Origin: UBA11524 sp045591175
GTDB lineage: Bacteria > Bacillota > Clostridia > Christensenellales > Aristaeellaceae
Direction of reading: 5' to 3'
DNA: 64,000 nucleotides
Assembly (NCBI GenBank): GCA_045591175.1
Contig: JAZNSI010000019.1
Location: 11,540-75,539 of the forward strand
Shown here: positions 40,659-48,986 of the stretch, in pieces
Position numbering within the stretch: the first letter of the stretch is position 1
Layout of the letters: each line of letters starts with the position of its first letter
The notes under the pieces: generated by a model
What the model was told of the DNA's origin: nothing
The model's database searches: none
What the model saw: only the letters and a program-made list of their open reading frames with translations
Position numbers and translations under genes: made by a program

Positions 40659-42113
40659 TTATTTATAGTTGCTGTACGTCCGGGTCGCCCAGAGTGCAGC
40701 GCCGTTTTCATCCAGTGCAGAAATGCAGGTGACCCACATCCGCTGGGATGCATCCAGCGCGGTATGCATCACGCCGGTGTAGTTGAGACCGTCCATGGTC
40801 AGGGTAACATTCACGCCGTCCGCGCAGCTCCAGGTGCCGGTGTGGTCGCCGGTGATGGTGCCGTCCGCATTCAGGGTGATGACCTTGCTCTCATGCTCCA
40901 CCTTGTTGATGTCCCGCTGATGCAGCAGCACCTTGTAGCTGCCGCCCTGCAGGGAGGCATCCACCGGCTGGGGCGTTTCACCCGCGTAGCGCAGCGGAGA
41001 CACCACCGGCCAGCCCGCCTCGTTCATGTACATCTGGTGCACACGCACCTGGAAGCTCTCGCCGGAGTTGGCGAAGCGGGTATGGAACACGATGAAGTAC
41101 CGGCCCGTTTCTTCATCATAATAGGCGCTGTTGTGGCCGGGGCTGCGGTAGGCCAGGGTGACCCTGTTCTTGTCGCCCTCCGCAGCCATGAATTCGTAGC
41201 CGCCCATGAGCTTCACGCCGTAGGGCTCGTAGTCCGGGTCGTTGAAGAAGGTTCCTGCCCGGCCTGCGCAGCGGATCATGTTCTGACCCAGCGCGTCCTC
41301 ATAGGGGCCGTCGGGATTCTTGGAGCGGCAGACGCGGATGTTGTAGCCATCGTTCGCATTCAATCCGCCGAAGGACAGGAACAGGTAGTAATAATCCGTA
41401 TCGGGGCTGTACATGATGTAGGGCGCCTCGATGCGGGCGTGGTTGCCGCCCAGCAGCTTCTTGCCCAGGCCGCTGTTCATCTGACCCGGCAGGGGGAAGC
41501 CGGTTTCCGTATCCATCTCCAGGATGTAGATGCCGCCGGAGTAGGAACCGTAGACCATCCACAGCCTGCCCTCCTTGTCAAAGAAGGTGCAGGGATCCAC
41601 CGCGTTGGGGTAGACCGTGGCATTGTATCCGCCGTAGCCGGACTTGAGGATGATGCCCTGGTTGACGTAGGGGCCTTCCGGCTTGTCCGCGTAGGCGATG
41701 CCCAGGGTGGACAGGGGGCTGGAGCCCTCGCAGGTGCAGTAGTACATGACATAGGTGCCATTTGCCAGCTGCACCACGTCCGGCGCCCAGAAGGTATTCG
41801 TCCGGGAGTAGCTGAGGGATTCCTTCATCTGCTCCTGCACGTTTTCTACCAGGGTGCAGCCGCCGTTGGTGGCATCCCGGGAAATCAGCTTCCAGTCGAT
41901 GAGGTCAGCGCTCTTGGCCGCCGCCATGTGGGAGCCGTAGATGTAATACCAGCCATCCGCCGCCTTGATGATCGACGGATCATGCACCGCCACATTCTTC
42001 ATAAACTTGGGCATGGGCAGCTCGCTGTTGGGGATGACAGCTTCCTCCGCACAGGCAAAGGCCGTCAACGCCAGCAGCAGCGCCAGCAGGCAGGCCGTAA
42101 TCCGCTTCACCAT
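40659..42113 (-). CDS. Secreted GH43 endo-1,5-alpha-L-arabinanase
   Basis: 484 residues. Signal peptide MVKRITACLLALLLALTAFACA. A five-bladed propeller follows with the GH43 triad: Asp in AVHDPSIIKA (general base), Asp in NAVDPCTFFD and Glu in ARIEAPYIMY. The C-terminal 90 residues (SYKVLLHQRDINKVEHESKV onwards) match the lipocalin-like GH43_C domain found in arabinanases of the Bacillus AbnB type. It would cut the arabinan backbone outside the cell. First gene of the arabinan operon. GGAGGG is 8 bases before the ATG at 42113; the frame stays open to 42164 without a ribosome binding site. Confidence 0.93.
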   Translation of the reverse strand: MVKRITACLLALLLALTAFACAEEAVIPNSELPMPKFMKNVAVHDPSIIKAADGWYYIYGSHMAAAKSADLIDWKLISRDATNGGCTLVENVQEQMKESLSYSRTNTFWAPDVVQLANGTYVMYYCTCEGSSPLSTLGIAYADKPEGPYVNQGIILKSGYGGYNATVYPNAVDPCTFFDKEGRLWMVYGSYSGGIYILEMDTETGFPLPGQMNSGLGKKLLGGNHARIEAPYIMYSPDTDYYYLFLSFGGLNANDGYNIRVCRSKNPDGPYEDALGQNMIRCAGRAGTFFNDPDYEPYGVKLMGGYEFMAAEGDKNRVTLAYRSPGHNSAYYDEETGRYFIVFHTRFANSGESFQVRVHQMYMNEAGWPVVSPLRYAGETPQPVDASLQGGSYKVLLHQRDINKVEHESKVITLNADGTITGDHTGTWSCADGVNVTLTMDGLNYTGVMHTALDASQRMWVTCISALDENGAALWATRTYSNYK

Positions 42114-42238
42114 AGGCAGTTCCCTCCATTTCCGGCCGCCCGATCCGCAGAGGGGCAACCTCAAAAAAACTGAAAAAAAGCACCCAAAAGATCATTTCTT
42201 TTGGTTTCAGTGAATTTATACAATTTATTACCTGTCTA

Positions 42239-42268
42239 ATAATACCCAATAACCATTGGTTTTGTCAA
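42239..42268 (-). promoter_or_regulatory. Arabinan operon promoter with inverted repeat in the spacer
   Basis: On the minus strand TTGACA (42268-42263), 18-base spacer, TATTAT (42244-42239). The spacer contains CCAAT-AACC-ATTGG (42246-42259), placed to block RNA polymerase if bound by a repressor. Confidence 0.65.
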
Positions 42269-42373
42269 GCTAACAGCCCCATATTTTTAGCCTTTTTCTT
42301 CAACATTTGCACTTTTTTCATACGTACTTCTCATTTTTTGCTCATTGCACCCCCTTTTGACTGCGCACTTTTT

Positions 42374-42389
42374 GCGAAAACGTTTTTGT
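42374..42389. promoter_or_regulatory. Candidate LacI/CcpA-type operator before GH27
   Basis: GCGAAAACGTTTTTGT contains the perfect palindrome AAAACGTTTT (42377-42386). Similar to the site at 18879 before the GH13 gene. Confidence 0.4.
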
Positions 42390-42524
42390 AAACTTTGCAC
42401 AAATCGCCCCTTCTTGCCGCCTGAAAACAAAACTTCCCCTGCCAGCAGGAATGTCCCCCCTCCTTCGCGAATATGTCATGCGATTGGAAAGCCTTTCATT
42501 ATTGATACGCAAGGAGGATCCCCC

Positions 42525-43715
42525 ATGATTGCACGCACGCCCCCGATGGGATGGAATTCCTGGAACACCTTCGGCTCCAATATCAACGAAGAACTCATCC
42601 ATGAGATGGCGGACTTCATGGTCTCGGAAGGCTACAAGGACGCAGGCTATGAATACCTGGTTATTGACGACTGCTGGAGCCTTCGCCAGCGCGGCGCGGA
42701 CGGCCGCATCGTTCCCGACCCGGCGAAGTTCCCTCACGGCATGAAGGCTGTGGCAGATTACGTCCACTCCAAGGGCCTAAAGTTCGGCATGTACTCCTGC
42801 GCCGGCGCGCGCACCTGCGCGGGCTACCCCGGTAGCTATGACCACGAATTCGTCGACGCCCAGACCTTCGCAGACTGGGGCGTGGATTACCTCAAGTACG
42901 ACTACTGCAACTTCCCCTCCTCCGGCGACTGCAAGGCCCGCTACCTGACCATGTCCATGGCGCTCAAGGCCACCGGCCGGGAGATCCTCTTCTCCGCCTG
43001 CAACTGGGGCCAGCAGGAGCCCGGCACCTGGATGCGTCAGATCGGCGCCCATATGTACCGCTCCACCGGCGATATCATGGACAACTACATCTCCTTCACC
43101 AACATCGTCAAGTCCCAGCTGAACAAGCTGTGCATGTCCGCCCCCGGCTGCTTCAACGACATGGACATGATGACCGTTGGCATGTGCGGCAAGGGCAATG
43201 TAGGCCTGGGCAAGGTGTGCACCTACGAGGAGTACCGGCTGCAGTTCACCCTGTGGGCGCTGTGCGGCGTGCCGCTGATGATGGGTGCTGACCTGCGCAC
43301 CCTCGGCCCGGAATACCGCGATCTGATGCAGAACAAGACGCTCCTGCGCATCAACCAGGATGAGGAATGCCGCGCCCCCTACGTCGTCCGCCGGGACAGC
43401 GTGTGCGTGTCCAATCCCAATCCCGGCCCCGGCCAGGATCCCTGGATGCACATCCCCGAGACCGCCTTCATCTTCCTGCGCCACCTGTCCGATAACGAGT
43501 TCGCGCTCTTCTATGCCAACCTGGCGGATCAGGGCGCGGAAGTCCACGGCGAATTCGTGGACATGGGCCTGCCCGTCACCAGCGGCGTGGCGCTGGACAT
43601 GACCGACGTCTTCACCGGCGAACACATCGGCCAGGTGACCGACTTCTTCAACCCCCACATCGAGGGCCACGACTGCAAGCTCTACCTGTGCAAGCTGGTG
43701 AAGAAGGATGCCTGA
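42525..43715 (+). CDS. GH27 alpha-galactosidase or beta-L-arabinopyranosidase
   Basis: 396 residues, no signal peptide, hence cytoplasmic. A typical GH27 start (RTPPMGWNSWNTFG) leads into the barrel with the nucleophile Asp in DYLKYDYCNFP and the acid/base Asp in YRSTGDIMDN. The C-terminal part is a beta-sandwich. GH27 contains both alpha-galactosidases and beta-L-arabinopyranosidases; next to an arabinan operon the second is as likely as the first. AAGGAGG is 8 bases before ATG 42525; the frame opens 60 codons further upstream without a ribosome binding site. It overlaps the next small gene by 8 bases. Confidence 0.9.
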   Translation: MIARTPPMGWNSWNTFGSNINEELIHEMADFMVSEGYKDAGYEYLVIDDCWSLRQRGADGRIVPDPAKFPHGMKAVADYVHSKGLKFGMYSCAGARTCAGYPGSYDHEFVDAQTFADWGVDYLKYDYCNFPSSGDCKARYLTMSMALKATGREILFSACNWGQQEPGTWMRQIGAHMYRSTGDIMDNYISFTNIVKSQLNKLCMSAPGCFNDMDMMTVGMCGKGNVGLGKVCTYEEYRLQFTLWALCGVPLMMGADLRTLGPEYRDLMQNKTLLRINQDEECRAPYVVRRDSVCVSNPNPGPGQDPWMHIPETAFIFLRHLSDNEFALFYANLADQGAEVHGEFVDMGLPVTSGVALDMTDVFTGEHIGQVTDFFNPHIEGHDCKLYLCKLVKKDA

Positions 43716-43917
43716 GTGCGCCGGCAGCCCGGCCTGCATCCGCTGCCGCGCGCCCCTCACCCGGGATGAAATCGGCCTGACGAAGAAGCTGATCAACCGG
43801 GGCTGCACGGAGTTCCTGTGCTACCATTGCCTGGCGAAGCACTTCCAGGTCACCGTGGAGGATCTGCGCCGCAAGGTAGCGGAATTCCGCGAGATGGGCT
43901 GCACGCTGTTCCTGTGA
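43708..43917 (+). CDS. Small cysteine-rich protein
   Basis: 69 residues with CIRC and CYHC pairs that should bind a zinc ion, and a helical C-terminal half (VTVEDLRRKVAEFREMGC). I cannot name a family with confidence. The ATG lies inside the end of the GH27 gene (8-base overlap) with AAGAAGGATG acting as ribosome binding site, so the two are co-translated. A terminator follows. Confidence 0.7.
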   Translation: MPECAGSPACIRCRAPLTRDEIGLTKKLINRGCTEFLCYHCLAKHFQVTVEDLRRKVAEFREMGCTLFL

Positions 43918-43924
43918 ATATCCG

Positions 43925-43953
43925 AGGGCTCTCCCGCTGGGAGAGCCCTTTTT
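43925..43953 (+). terminator. Terminator of the GH27 unit
   Basis: Perfect arms AGGGCTCTCCC (43925-43935) and GGGAGAGCCCT (43939-43949), followed by TTTT. Confidence 0.92.
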
Positions 43954-44015
43954 GTGCGCCCCCTTCCCATCCGCAGGCATCCATGCTATAATAATGAAGA
44001 AAATCTTCCCCGGCG

Positions 44016-44048
44016 GGAACAAAATCCCCCGGTGATACGTCTATATAG
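44016..44048 (+). promoter_or_regulatory. ECF-sigma-type promoter of the sigma operon
   Basis: GGAAC (44016-44020), 17-base spacer, CGTC (44038-44041), then TATATAG. GGAAC and CGTC are the classic ECF -35 and -10 elements, so the sigma factor probably drives its own gene. Confidence 0.75.
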
Positions 44049-44079
44049 ATGACAACCTGTGCGAAAGCGAGGTGCTGAC

Positions 44080-44688
44080 ATGACCGACGAATTCACCCTG
44101 CGGCGCGCGCAAAAGGGCGACGCCCAGGCCTTTGAACAGCTGGTCACGCCCCATGAGCAGATGCTCTGGCGGGTGTGCTGGCATTACACCAGACACCAGG
44201 AGGACGCGGCGGACTGCCTCCAGGAATCCATGCTCAAGGCGTGGAAGGCCATCAAGTCCTACCGGGGCGATTGCAGCCTGTCCAGCTGGCTGTACCGCAT
44301 CGCCGCCAGCGTATGTCTGGACTTTCTGCGCAAGCAGAAGCGCCTGCCGGAAACCGAATCCGCAGATGAAATGGCCGAGGAGGAGGGCTTCACCCCCGCG
44401 GACGACTCCCCCACCCCGGATGAAGCCGTTATCCGCCGGGAATCCGCGGACAACATCCGCGCCGCCATTGATTCCCTGCCCGCCGACATGCGCACGGTGA
44501 TCATCCTCTACGCCCTGCAGGGAATGCCATACGAGGAGATCGCCGCATCCATGCAGACCAGCGTTGGCACGGTGAAGAGCCGGCTCAACCGTGCCCGGCA
44601 GAAAATCGCGAAATTCCTGCAGGATGGCGGGAACAATCCCCCGAATCCAGCGTCTATCACATCAGAAGGAGGACGGAAACATGCCTGA
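44080..44688 (+). CDS. ECF-type RNA polymerase sigma factor
   Basis: 202 residues. Region 2 is seen in DAQAFEQLVTPHEQMLWRVC and in DCLQESMLKAWKAIKSYRG with SLSSWLYRIAASVCLDFLRK. An acidic linker of about 35 residues follows, then region 4 with LPADMRTVIILYALQGMPYEEIA and the helix-turn-helix ending GTVKSRLNRARQKI. ECF factors redirect RNA polymerase to stress genes and are held inactive by membrane partners. The promoter lies 32 bases upstream of the ATG; AGGTG gives the start at 44080, while the frame opens at 44059. It overlaps the DUF4349 gene by 8 bases. Confidence 0.95.
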   Translation: MTDEFTLRRAQKGDAQAFEQLVTPHEQMLWRVCWHYTRHQEDAADCLQESMLKAWKAIKSYRGDCSLSSWLYRIAASVCLDFLRKQKRLPETESADEMAEEEGFTPADDSPTPDEAVIRRESADNIRAAIDSLPADMRTVIILYALQGMPYEEIAASMQTSVGTVKSRLNRARQKIAKFLQDGGNNPPNPASITSEGGRKHA

Positions 44689-45781
44689 AATTGATAAGAA
44701 TGAAGTCCTCCGCGACACGCTGTCCGGGCTGAACGAGGATGTTCCCCCCATGCCGGAGGGGCTCCACGCAGCCTGGATGCAGAAGGTGGAGGATACGAAA
44801 ATGGAAAAGACCCGCACCCTGAAAACTGTCACCCGCTGGCTGAGCGTTGCTGCGGCGATGGTGTTCGTCATCGGCGGCACGCTGCTGTCCAAGGATTACC
44901 TGGCCATACGCCCGGATGACCTGAAGAGCAACCAAGCGGAGAACGGCGCCATCGTGCTTGGCGCAGCACCACGCGCTGCCGCCGACGACACCGCCTACAC
45001 CTATACCACCAGCGCTGCCGTGGAGGAAAGCTACGACGCAGAATACGCAACCGACGGCGGCGTCATGTACGCCACAGCCCGAAACGCCAGTGCCGCCCCC
45101 GTCCCGACGGAGAAGAAGATCATCCGCACGGCCAGCATGACCATCGTCACCCAGGATTTCGAAAACGCCATGTCCGCGCTGACCGCATCCTGCGAGGGGC
45201 AGGGCGGCTGGATCGAACATTCTTCCGAGAGTACCAACAGCCGTACCGGTCTGCGCACTGCCTACCTGACGCTGCGGATCCCCCAGGAGCTGCTGGATAC
45301 CTACCTTTCCGGCACCGAGGGGCTGGGGCGCATCACCAACCGCTCCGAATCCGCTGAGGACGTGACGGCCTCCTATCAGGACACCCAAACCCGTCTGAAT
45401 ACCCAGCTGGCCCTGATGGAGCGGCTGCAGGCCCTGATCACCGAATCCGGCGATCTCTCCGACCTGCTGGCTCTGGAAAGCCAGATCGCCGAGACCCAGT
45501 ACCAGATCGACTCCCTGCAGTCCGCCCTCAACAGCACCGACCGCCAGGTCAGCTACTCCACCGTCACCATCACCCTCCGGGAGGAGGAAACCGTCGAGCT
45601 GACGGACACCACCGTGTCCCTGGGCGAACGCATCGTTTCCGCCATCCAGCTGGGCTGGGAAGCCTTCACGGGCTTCCTGAGCGACATGGTGGTCTTCCTT
45701 GTGGCTGCCCTGCCCTTCATCGCCATCGTGGCGATTGCCTTCATCGTCGGCAAGCTCGTGTTCAAAAGGAGGAAGAAGTAA
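44681..45781 (+). CDS. DUF4349 membrane protein, probable anti-sigma factor
   Basis: 366 residues. The cytoplasmic N terminus (about 1-50) contains a zinc-free anti-sigma-like region, followed by a membrane helix at about 51-66 (WLSVAAAMVFVIGGTLL). The outside part holds the DUF4349 domain (KKIIRTASMTIVTQDFENAM to QVSYSTVTITLRE) with a coiled coil over ENDVTASYQD-type repeats of Gln/Leu. A second helix near residue 340 ends in KRRKK. The position right after the sigma gene with overlapping codons suggests it holds the sigma factor at the membrane. AGGAGG fixes the start at 44681. Confidence 0.85.
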   Translation: MPEIDKNEVLRDTLSGLNEDVPPMPEGLHAAWMQKVEDTKMEKTRTLKTVTRWLSVAAAMVFVIGGTLLSKDYLAIRPDDLKSNQAENGAIVLGAAPRAAADDTAYTYTTSAAVEESYDAEYATDGGVMYATARNASAAPVPTEKKIIRTASMTIVTQDFENAMSALTASCEGQGGWIEHSSESTNSRTGLRTAYLTLRIPQELLDTYLSGTEGLGRITNRSESAEDVTASYQDTQTRLNTQLALMERLQALITESGDLSDLLALESQIAETQYQIDSLQSALNSTDRQVSYSTVTITLREEETVELTDTTVSLGERIVSAIQLGWEAFTGFLSDMVVFLVAALPFIAIVAIAFIVGKLVFKRRKK

Positions 45782-45782
45782 T

Positions 45783-46481
45783 ATGAAGAAGCTCCTCATC
45801 CTGCTCCTTACCCTTGCGTTGCTGCTGCCTGTGTTCGCCCAAGCTGAGCATGCCGCAGCCCCCGGCGCGACCATCACCGTGTCCGGCAACGCCACCGTCA
45901 CCCTCAAGGCAGATTACGCCCAGGTGACCGTCGGCGTGTCCACCAAGGCGCCTACGGTGGAGGAGGCCAGCCAGAAGAACACGGCGGCCATCCACGCCGT
46001 TATTGCCGCCCTGACCGAAGCCGGCGTGCTGGAGGAGGACATCGCCACCAGCAACTACTCCGTGAACGCCGAGTACGATTACAGCTCCATGGGCGGGCAG
46101 CGCCTGACGGGCTACAACGTATCCAACCAGCTGAACGTCACCATCCGCGACATGGAGCACATCGGCGCCATCCTGGACAAAGCTACCGCCGCCGGCGCGA
46201 ACACCATCTACAACATCCAGTTCCTGTCCACCAAGGCGGACGCCGCCATGGATGAAGCCACCGCCTACGCCGTGCAGGACGCCATGCGCCGTGCGCAGCT
46301 CCTGGCGGACGCCGCGGGCTTGCAGCTGGGCAGCATCGTGTCCATCACCGATACCGTGACCGGCTATGGCGGCATGCCCCGCACCTACAAGTCCACCATG
46401 GACAGCGCCGCAGGCAACAGCATCCTGCCGGATGACGCCTCCGTTTCCGCCAGCGTGACGATCGTGTTTGAGCTCAAATAA
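45783..46481 (+). CDS. SIMPL-domain (DUF541) secreted protein
   Basis: 232 residues. Signal peptide MKKLLILLLTLALLLPVFAQA. The mature part is one SIMPL domain, with ATITVSGNATVTLKADYAQVTVGVSTKAPT at its start (two strands and a helix) and YDYSSMGGQRLTGYNVSNQL in the middle. SIMPL/DUF541 proteins are periplasmic or surface oligomers such as BP26 with unclear roles, sometimes tied to stress. Third gene of the ECF operon, one base after DUF4349, with AGGAGG. It may be an output or sensor of the pathway. Confidence 0.9.
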   Translation: MKKLLILLLTLALLLPVFAQAEHAAAPGATITVSGNATVTLKADYAQVTVGVSTKAPTVEEASQKNTAAIHAVIAALTEAGVLEEDIATSNYSVNAEYDYSSMGGQRLTGYNVSNQLNVTIRDMEHIGAILDKATAAGANTIYNIQFLSTKADAAMDEATAYAVQDAMRRAQLLADAAGLQLGSIVSITDTVTGYGGMPRTYKSTMDSAAGNSILPDDASVSASVTIVFELK

Positions 46482-46533
46482 ACCGTGCTGCCCCAGTGGA
46501 CGGAAAAGGGTATCACACAAGAACCAAACGAAG

Positions 46534-46569
46534 AGGACTTGCAGACGCTGAATCTGCAAGTCCTTTTTC
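46534..46569 (+). terminator. Terminator of the ECF operon
   Basis: Perfect arms AGGACTTGCAGA (46534-46545) and TCTGCAAGTCCT (46553-46564), followed by TTTTT. It converges with the ABC ATPase gene. Confidence 0.9.
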
Positions 46570-46576
46570 TATGCAA

Positions 46577-47320
46577 TTAGAGCACCTTCTTCAGGAAGTC
46601 CTGAGTACGGGGCTGCTGGGGCGCGTCGAAGATCTGCTCCGGTGTGCCTTCCTCGATGATGTGGCCCTCGTCCATGAAGATGACGCGATCCGCCACCTCG
46701 CGGGCAAAGCCCATCTCATGGGTGACGACCACCATCGTCATGCCCTCGTGGGCCAGCTGCTTCATAACGTCCAGCACCTCGCCGACCATCTCGGGGTCCA
46801 GGGCGGAGGTGGGCTCGTCAAAGAGCATGACCTGCGGCTCCATGCACAGCGCGCGCACGATGGCGATACGCTGCTTCTGGCCGCCGGAAAGCTGGTTGGG
46901 GTAGGCGTTTGCACGATCCGCCAGGCCCACGCGCTTGAGCAGCGCCATGGCCTTCTCCTCGGCCTCCGCCTTGGACTTCTTCAGGAGCTTGCGGGGCGCA
47001 AGGGTCATGTTCTTCAGGATCGTCATGTGGGGGAAGAGGTTGAAATGCTGGAACACCATGCCCATCTTCTCGCGGTGCTTGTTGATGTTCACCTTGGGGT
47101 CGGTGATGTTGACGCCCTCCACGGTGACGGTGCCCTTGGTGGGCTCCTCCAGCAGGTTGAGGCAGCGCAGGAAGGTGGACTTGCCGGAGCCAGAGGGGCC
47201 GATGACGACCACGACCTCGCCCCGCTTGATGTCCGCGGAGACGCCGCGCAGGGCCTTCAAATTGCCACCGTCGAAGTGCTTCTCCAGGTCGCGGACGGAA
47301 ATGATGATATCAGTGGTCAC
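46577..47320 (-). CDS. Polar amino-acid ABC transporter ATPase (GlnQ-like)
   Basis: 247 residues. Walker A GPSGSGKST, Q-loop VFQHFNLFPHMT, signature QLSGGQKQRIAIVRAL, Walker B VMLFDEPTSALDPE and switch His in VVVTHEMGFA, all as in the glutamine/arginine/cystine importer ATPases. GTG start at 47320, with GGAGG 10 bases upstream, inside the end of the permease gene (11-base overlap). It drives the permease encoded before it. Confidence 0.95.
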   Translation of the reverse strand: MTTDIIISVRDLEKHFDGGNLKALRGVSADIKRGEVVVVIGPSGSGKSTFLRCLNLLEEPTKGTVTVEGVNITDPKVNINKHREKMGMVFQHFNLFPHMTILKNMTLAPRKLLKKSKAEAEEKAMALLKRVGLADRANAYPNQLSGGQKQRIAIVRALCMEPQVMLFDEPTSALDPEMVGEVLDVMKQLAHEGMTMVVVTHEMGFAREVADRVIFMDEGHIIEEGTPEQIFDAPQQPRTQDFLKKVL

Positions 47321-48119
47321 TGTTGCGCAGCCTCCTTTCCAGCTTGCCGATCAGCCAGGTGAGCGTGAGCACCACCAGCAGGTAGAGCAGACCGGACACA
47401 ATGTAGGGTGTAAAGGCCGAGAAGGTACGGGAGCGGATGTAGTCGCCCGCCTTGGTTAGCTCGGTCAGCGCGATGTAGGACAGGATGGAGGTCTCCTTGA
47501 TCAGGGAGATGAACTCGTTGCACATCGCCGGCAGGGCGGACTTGGCCGCCTGGGGCAGGATGATGTAGAACATCGTCTTGATGCCGGACAGACCCAGGGA
47601 ACGGCCGGCCTCCGTCTGGCCCTTCTCCACGCTCATGATGCCGCCTCGGACGATCTCCGCCACGTAGGCAGCAGAGTTCAAGCCGCAGGCGATCACGCCG
47701 ACGATCACTTTGTCAATGCGCACAGAGCCGAAGATGCCGAAGTTGATGATCAGCACCTGCAGCAGCAGAGGCGTGCCGCGCATGATGTTGATGTACAGCC
47801 CTGCAAACCGGGCCAGCGCACGAACGATGAGCGCACCCACGCAGGGCAGGAAGCCCTTGCCGCGTGCACGCATGTTCTGGATCTGGGGCAGGCGCAGGAT
47901 GGCCAGGATGGTGCCCAGCGCCAGGCCCACCAGGATCGCATAGAAGCTGACCTCCAGCGTCACGCCCAGGCCCTTGAGGTACTGCAGCCAGCGGTCATCC
48001 TTGATGACGTTGAGGTAGATTTCCTTGTAGATGAATTGCCAGAAGTTGAGCGTATTGGCCTGCGCGGCGGGCTCGATGGCCTGCCACCACTGCTCAAAGA
48101 TGGAGATACTCGCGTTCAA
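47310..48119 (-). CDS. Polar amino-acid ABC transporter permease
   Basis: 269 residues. The HisM/GlnP-type core starts at YLKGLGVTLEVSFYAILVGLALGTI, with IMRGTPLLLQVLIINFG and the ATPase-contact loop EAGRSLGLSGIKTMFYIILPQA. About 45 extra residues precede the first helix. TTG start, with GGAGG 8 bases upstream. A hairpin (48153-48182) separates it from the binding-protein gene, so it may be expressed less than that gene. Confidence 0.93.
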   Translation of the reverse strand: MNASISIFEQWWQAIEPAAQANTLNFWQFIYKEIYLNVIKDDRWLQYLKGLGVTLEVSFYAILVGLALGTILAILRLPQIQNMRARGKGFLPCVGALIVRALARFAGLYINIMRGTPLLLQVLIINFGIFGSVRIDKVIVGVIACGLNSAAYVAEIVRGGIMSVEKGQTEAGRSLGLSGIKTMFYIILPQAAKSALPAMCNEFISLIKETSILSYIALTELTKAGDYIRSRTFSAFTPYIVSGLLYLLVVLTLTWLIGKLERRLRNSDH

Positions 48120-48152
48120 GGGGTTATCCTCCGCACAAATCTAAATCGCACA

Positions 48153-48182
48153 AATGCCGTAGAGAGGCAATTCCTCCCTACG
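48153..48182 (-). other. Intercistronic hairpin between binding protein and permease
   Basis: GCCGTAGAGAGG and CCTCCCTACGGC pair around AATT-type bases. The T run is on the plus strand only, so for the operon it acts as partial stop or mRNA stabiliser. Confidence 0.5.
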
Positions 48183-48202
48183 GCGTGTTTTTCAGGGTAA
48201 GA

Positions 48203-48946
48203 TTACTGGGCGCTGAAGTACTTCACAGCCAGCTCGTCGAAGAAGCCTTCCTTCTCCAGCTCAGCCAGAGCATCGTTGATCTTCTTGAGCAGCTCGGGGT
48301 TGTTCTTGTTGACCTCGATGCCGTACCAGTCAGCCTGCAGGCCCATGTCGACGATTACCAGATTGTCGTCCTTCAGGGAAGCCAGGATGGCCTGACCAAC
48401 GGGCTTGTCGATGATGACAGCATCCAGCTTGTTGCCCTGCAGATCCATCACAGCGTTCAGGAAGGTCTTGTACTGGGCGACATTCTCCTTGCCGGTGATC
48501 TCCTCAGCAGCAAAGTCGCTGGTGGTGCCCAGCTGCACGCCGATCTTCTTGCCCTTGAGCTGCTCGGCAGCGGTGTAGCCGCTGTCAGCCTTCACGATGA
48601 CCACCAGGCCAGCGTTGATGTAGCCCTCGGAGAAGTCAACGGTCAGCTTGCGCTCGTCGGTGATGGAGATGCCGGACAGGCCGACGGTGTTGGGGTCAGC
48701 AGCAACAGCGCTGATCACAGCGTCGAAGTCCATGGCCTCGATGACGTACTCGATGCCAGCCTTCTTGGCAATGGCCTCCCACAGGTCGATGTCGTAGCCC
48801 ACGGTCTTGTCGCCCTCGACGTACTCGAAGGGGGGATACTCGGGGTTGGTCGCCACGGTGATCACGGTGGCTTCATCCTTCTTGGAGCAGCTGGCCATGG
48901 TCAGGGCCAGAACCAGCACCAGCATCAATGCAAACAGCTTCTTCAT
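48203..48946 (-). CDS. Polar amino-acid ABC substrate-binding lipoprotein
   Basis: 247 residues. Lipoprotein signal with lipobox TMASC (C20). The family-3 binding fold is clear: VATNPEYPPFEYVEGDKTVGYDIDL, DFDAVISAVAADPNTVGLSG and GVQLGTTSDFAAEEI. It captures an amino acid outside for the permease and ATPase downstream. GGAGG is 8 bases before ATG 48946; the frame opens at 49048. Of the binding proteins in the window this is the only one with a standard lipobox. Confidence 0.95.
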   Translation of the reverse strand: MKKLFALMLVLVLALTMASCSKKDEATVITVATNPEYPPFEYVEGDKTVGYDIDLWEAIAKKAGIEYVIEAMDFDAVISAVAADPNTVGLSGISITDERKLTVDFSEGYINAGLVVIVKADSGYTAAEQLKGKKIGVQLGTTSDFAAEEITGKENVAQYKTFLNAVMDLQGNKLDAVIIDKPVGQAILASLKDDNLVIVDMGLQADWYGIEVNKNNPELLKKINDALAELEKEGFFDELAVKYFSAQ

Positions 48947-48986
48947 AATCATTTCCTCCATTTCTTTTCGGGAAGGTACGGTCTGC

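Larger units (their letters stand above)
42114..42524. other. Divergent intergenic region between the arabinan operon and GH27
   Basis: AT-rich and non-coding. It holds the minus-strand promoter (42239-42268) with an operator-like inverted repeat, a leader of about 120 bases with runs of T, and a LacI/CcpA-type site at 42374. I found no convincing -10/-35 pair for GH27. Confidence 0.6.
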
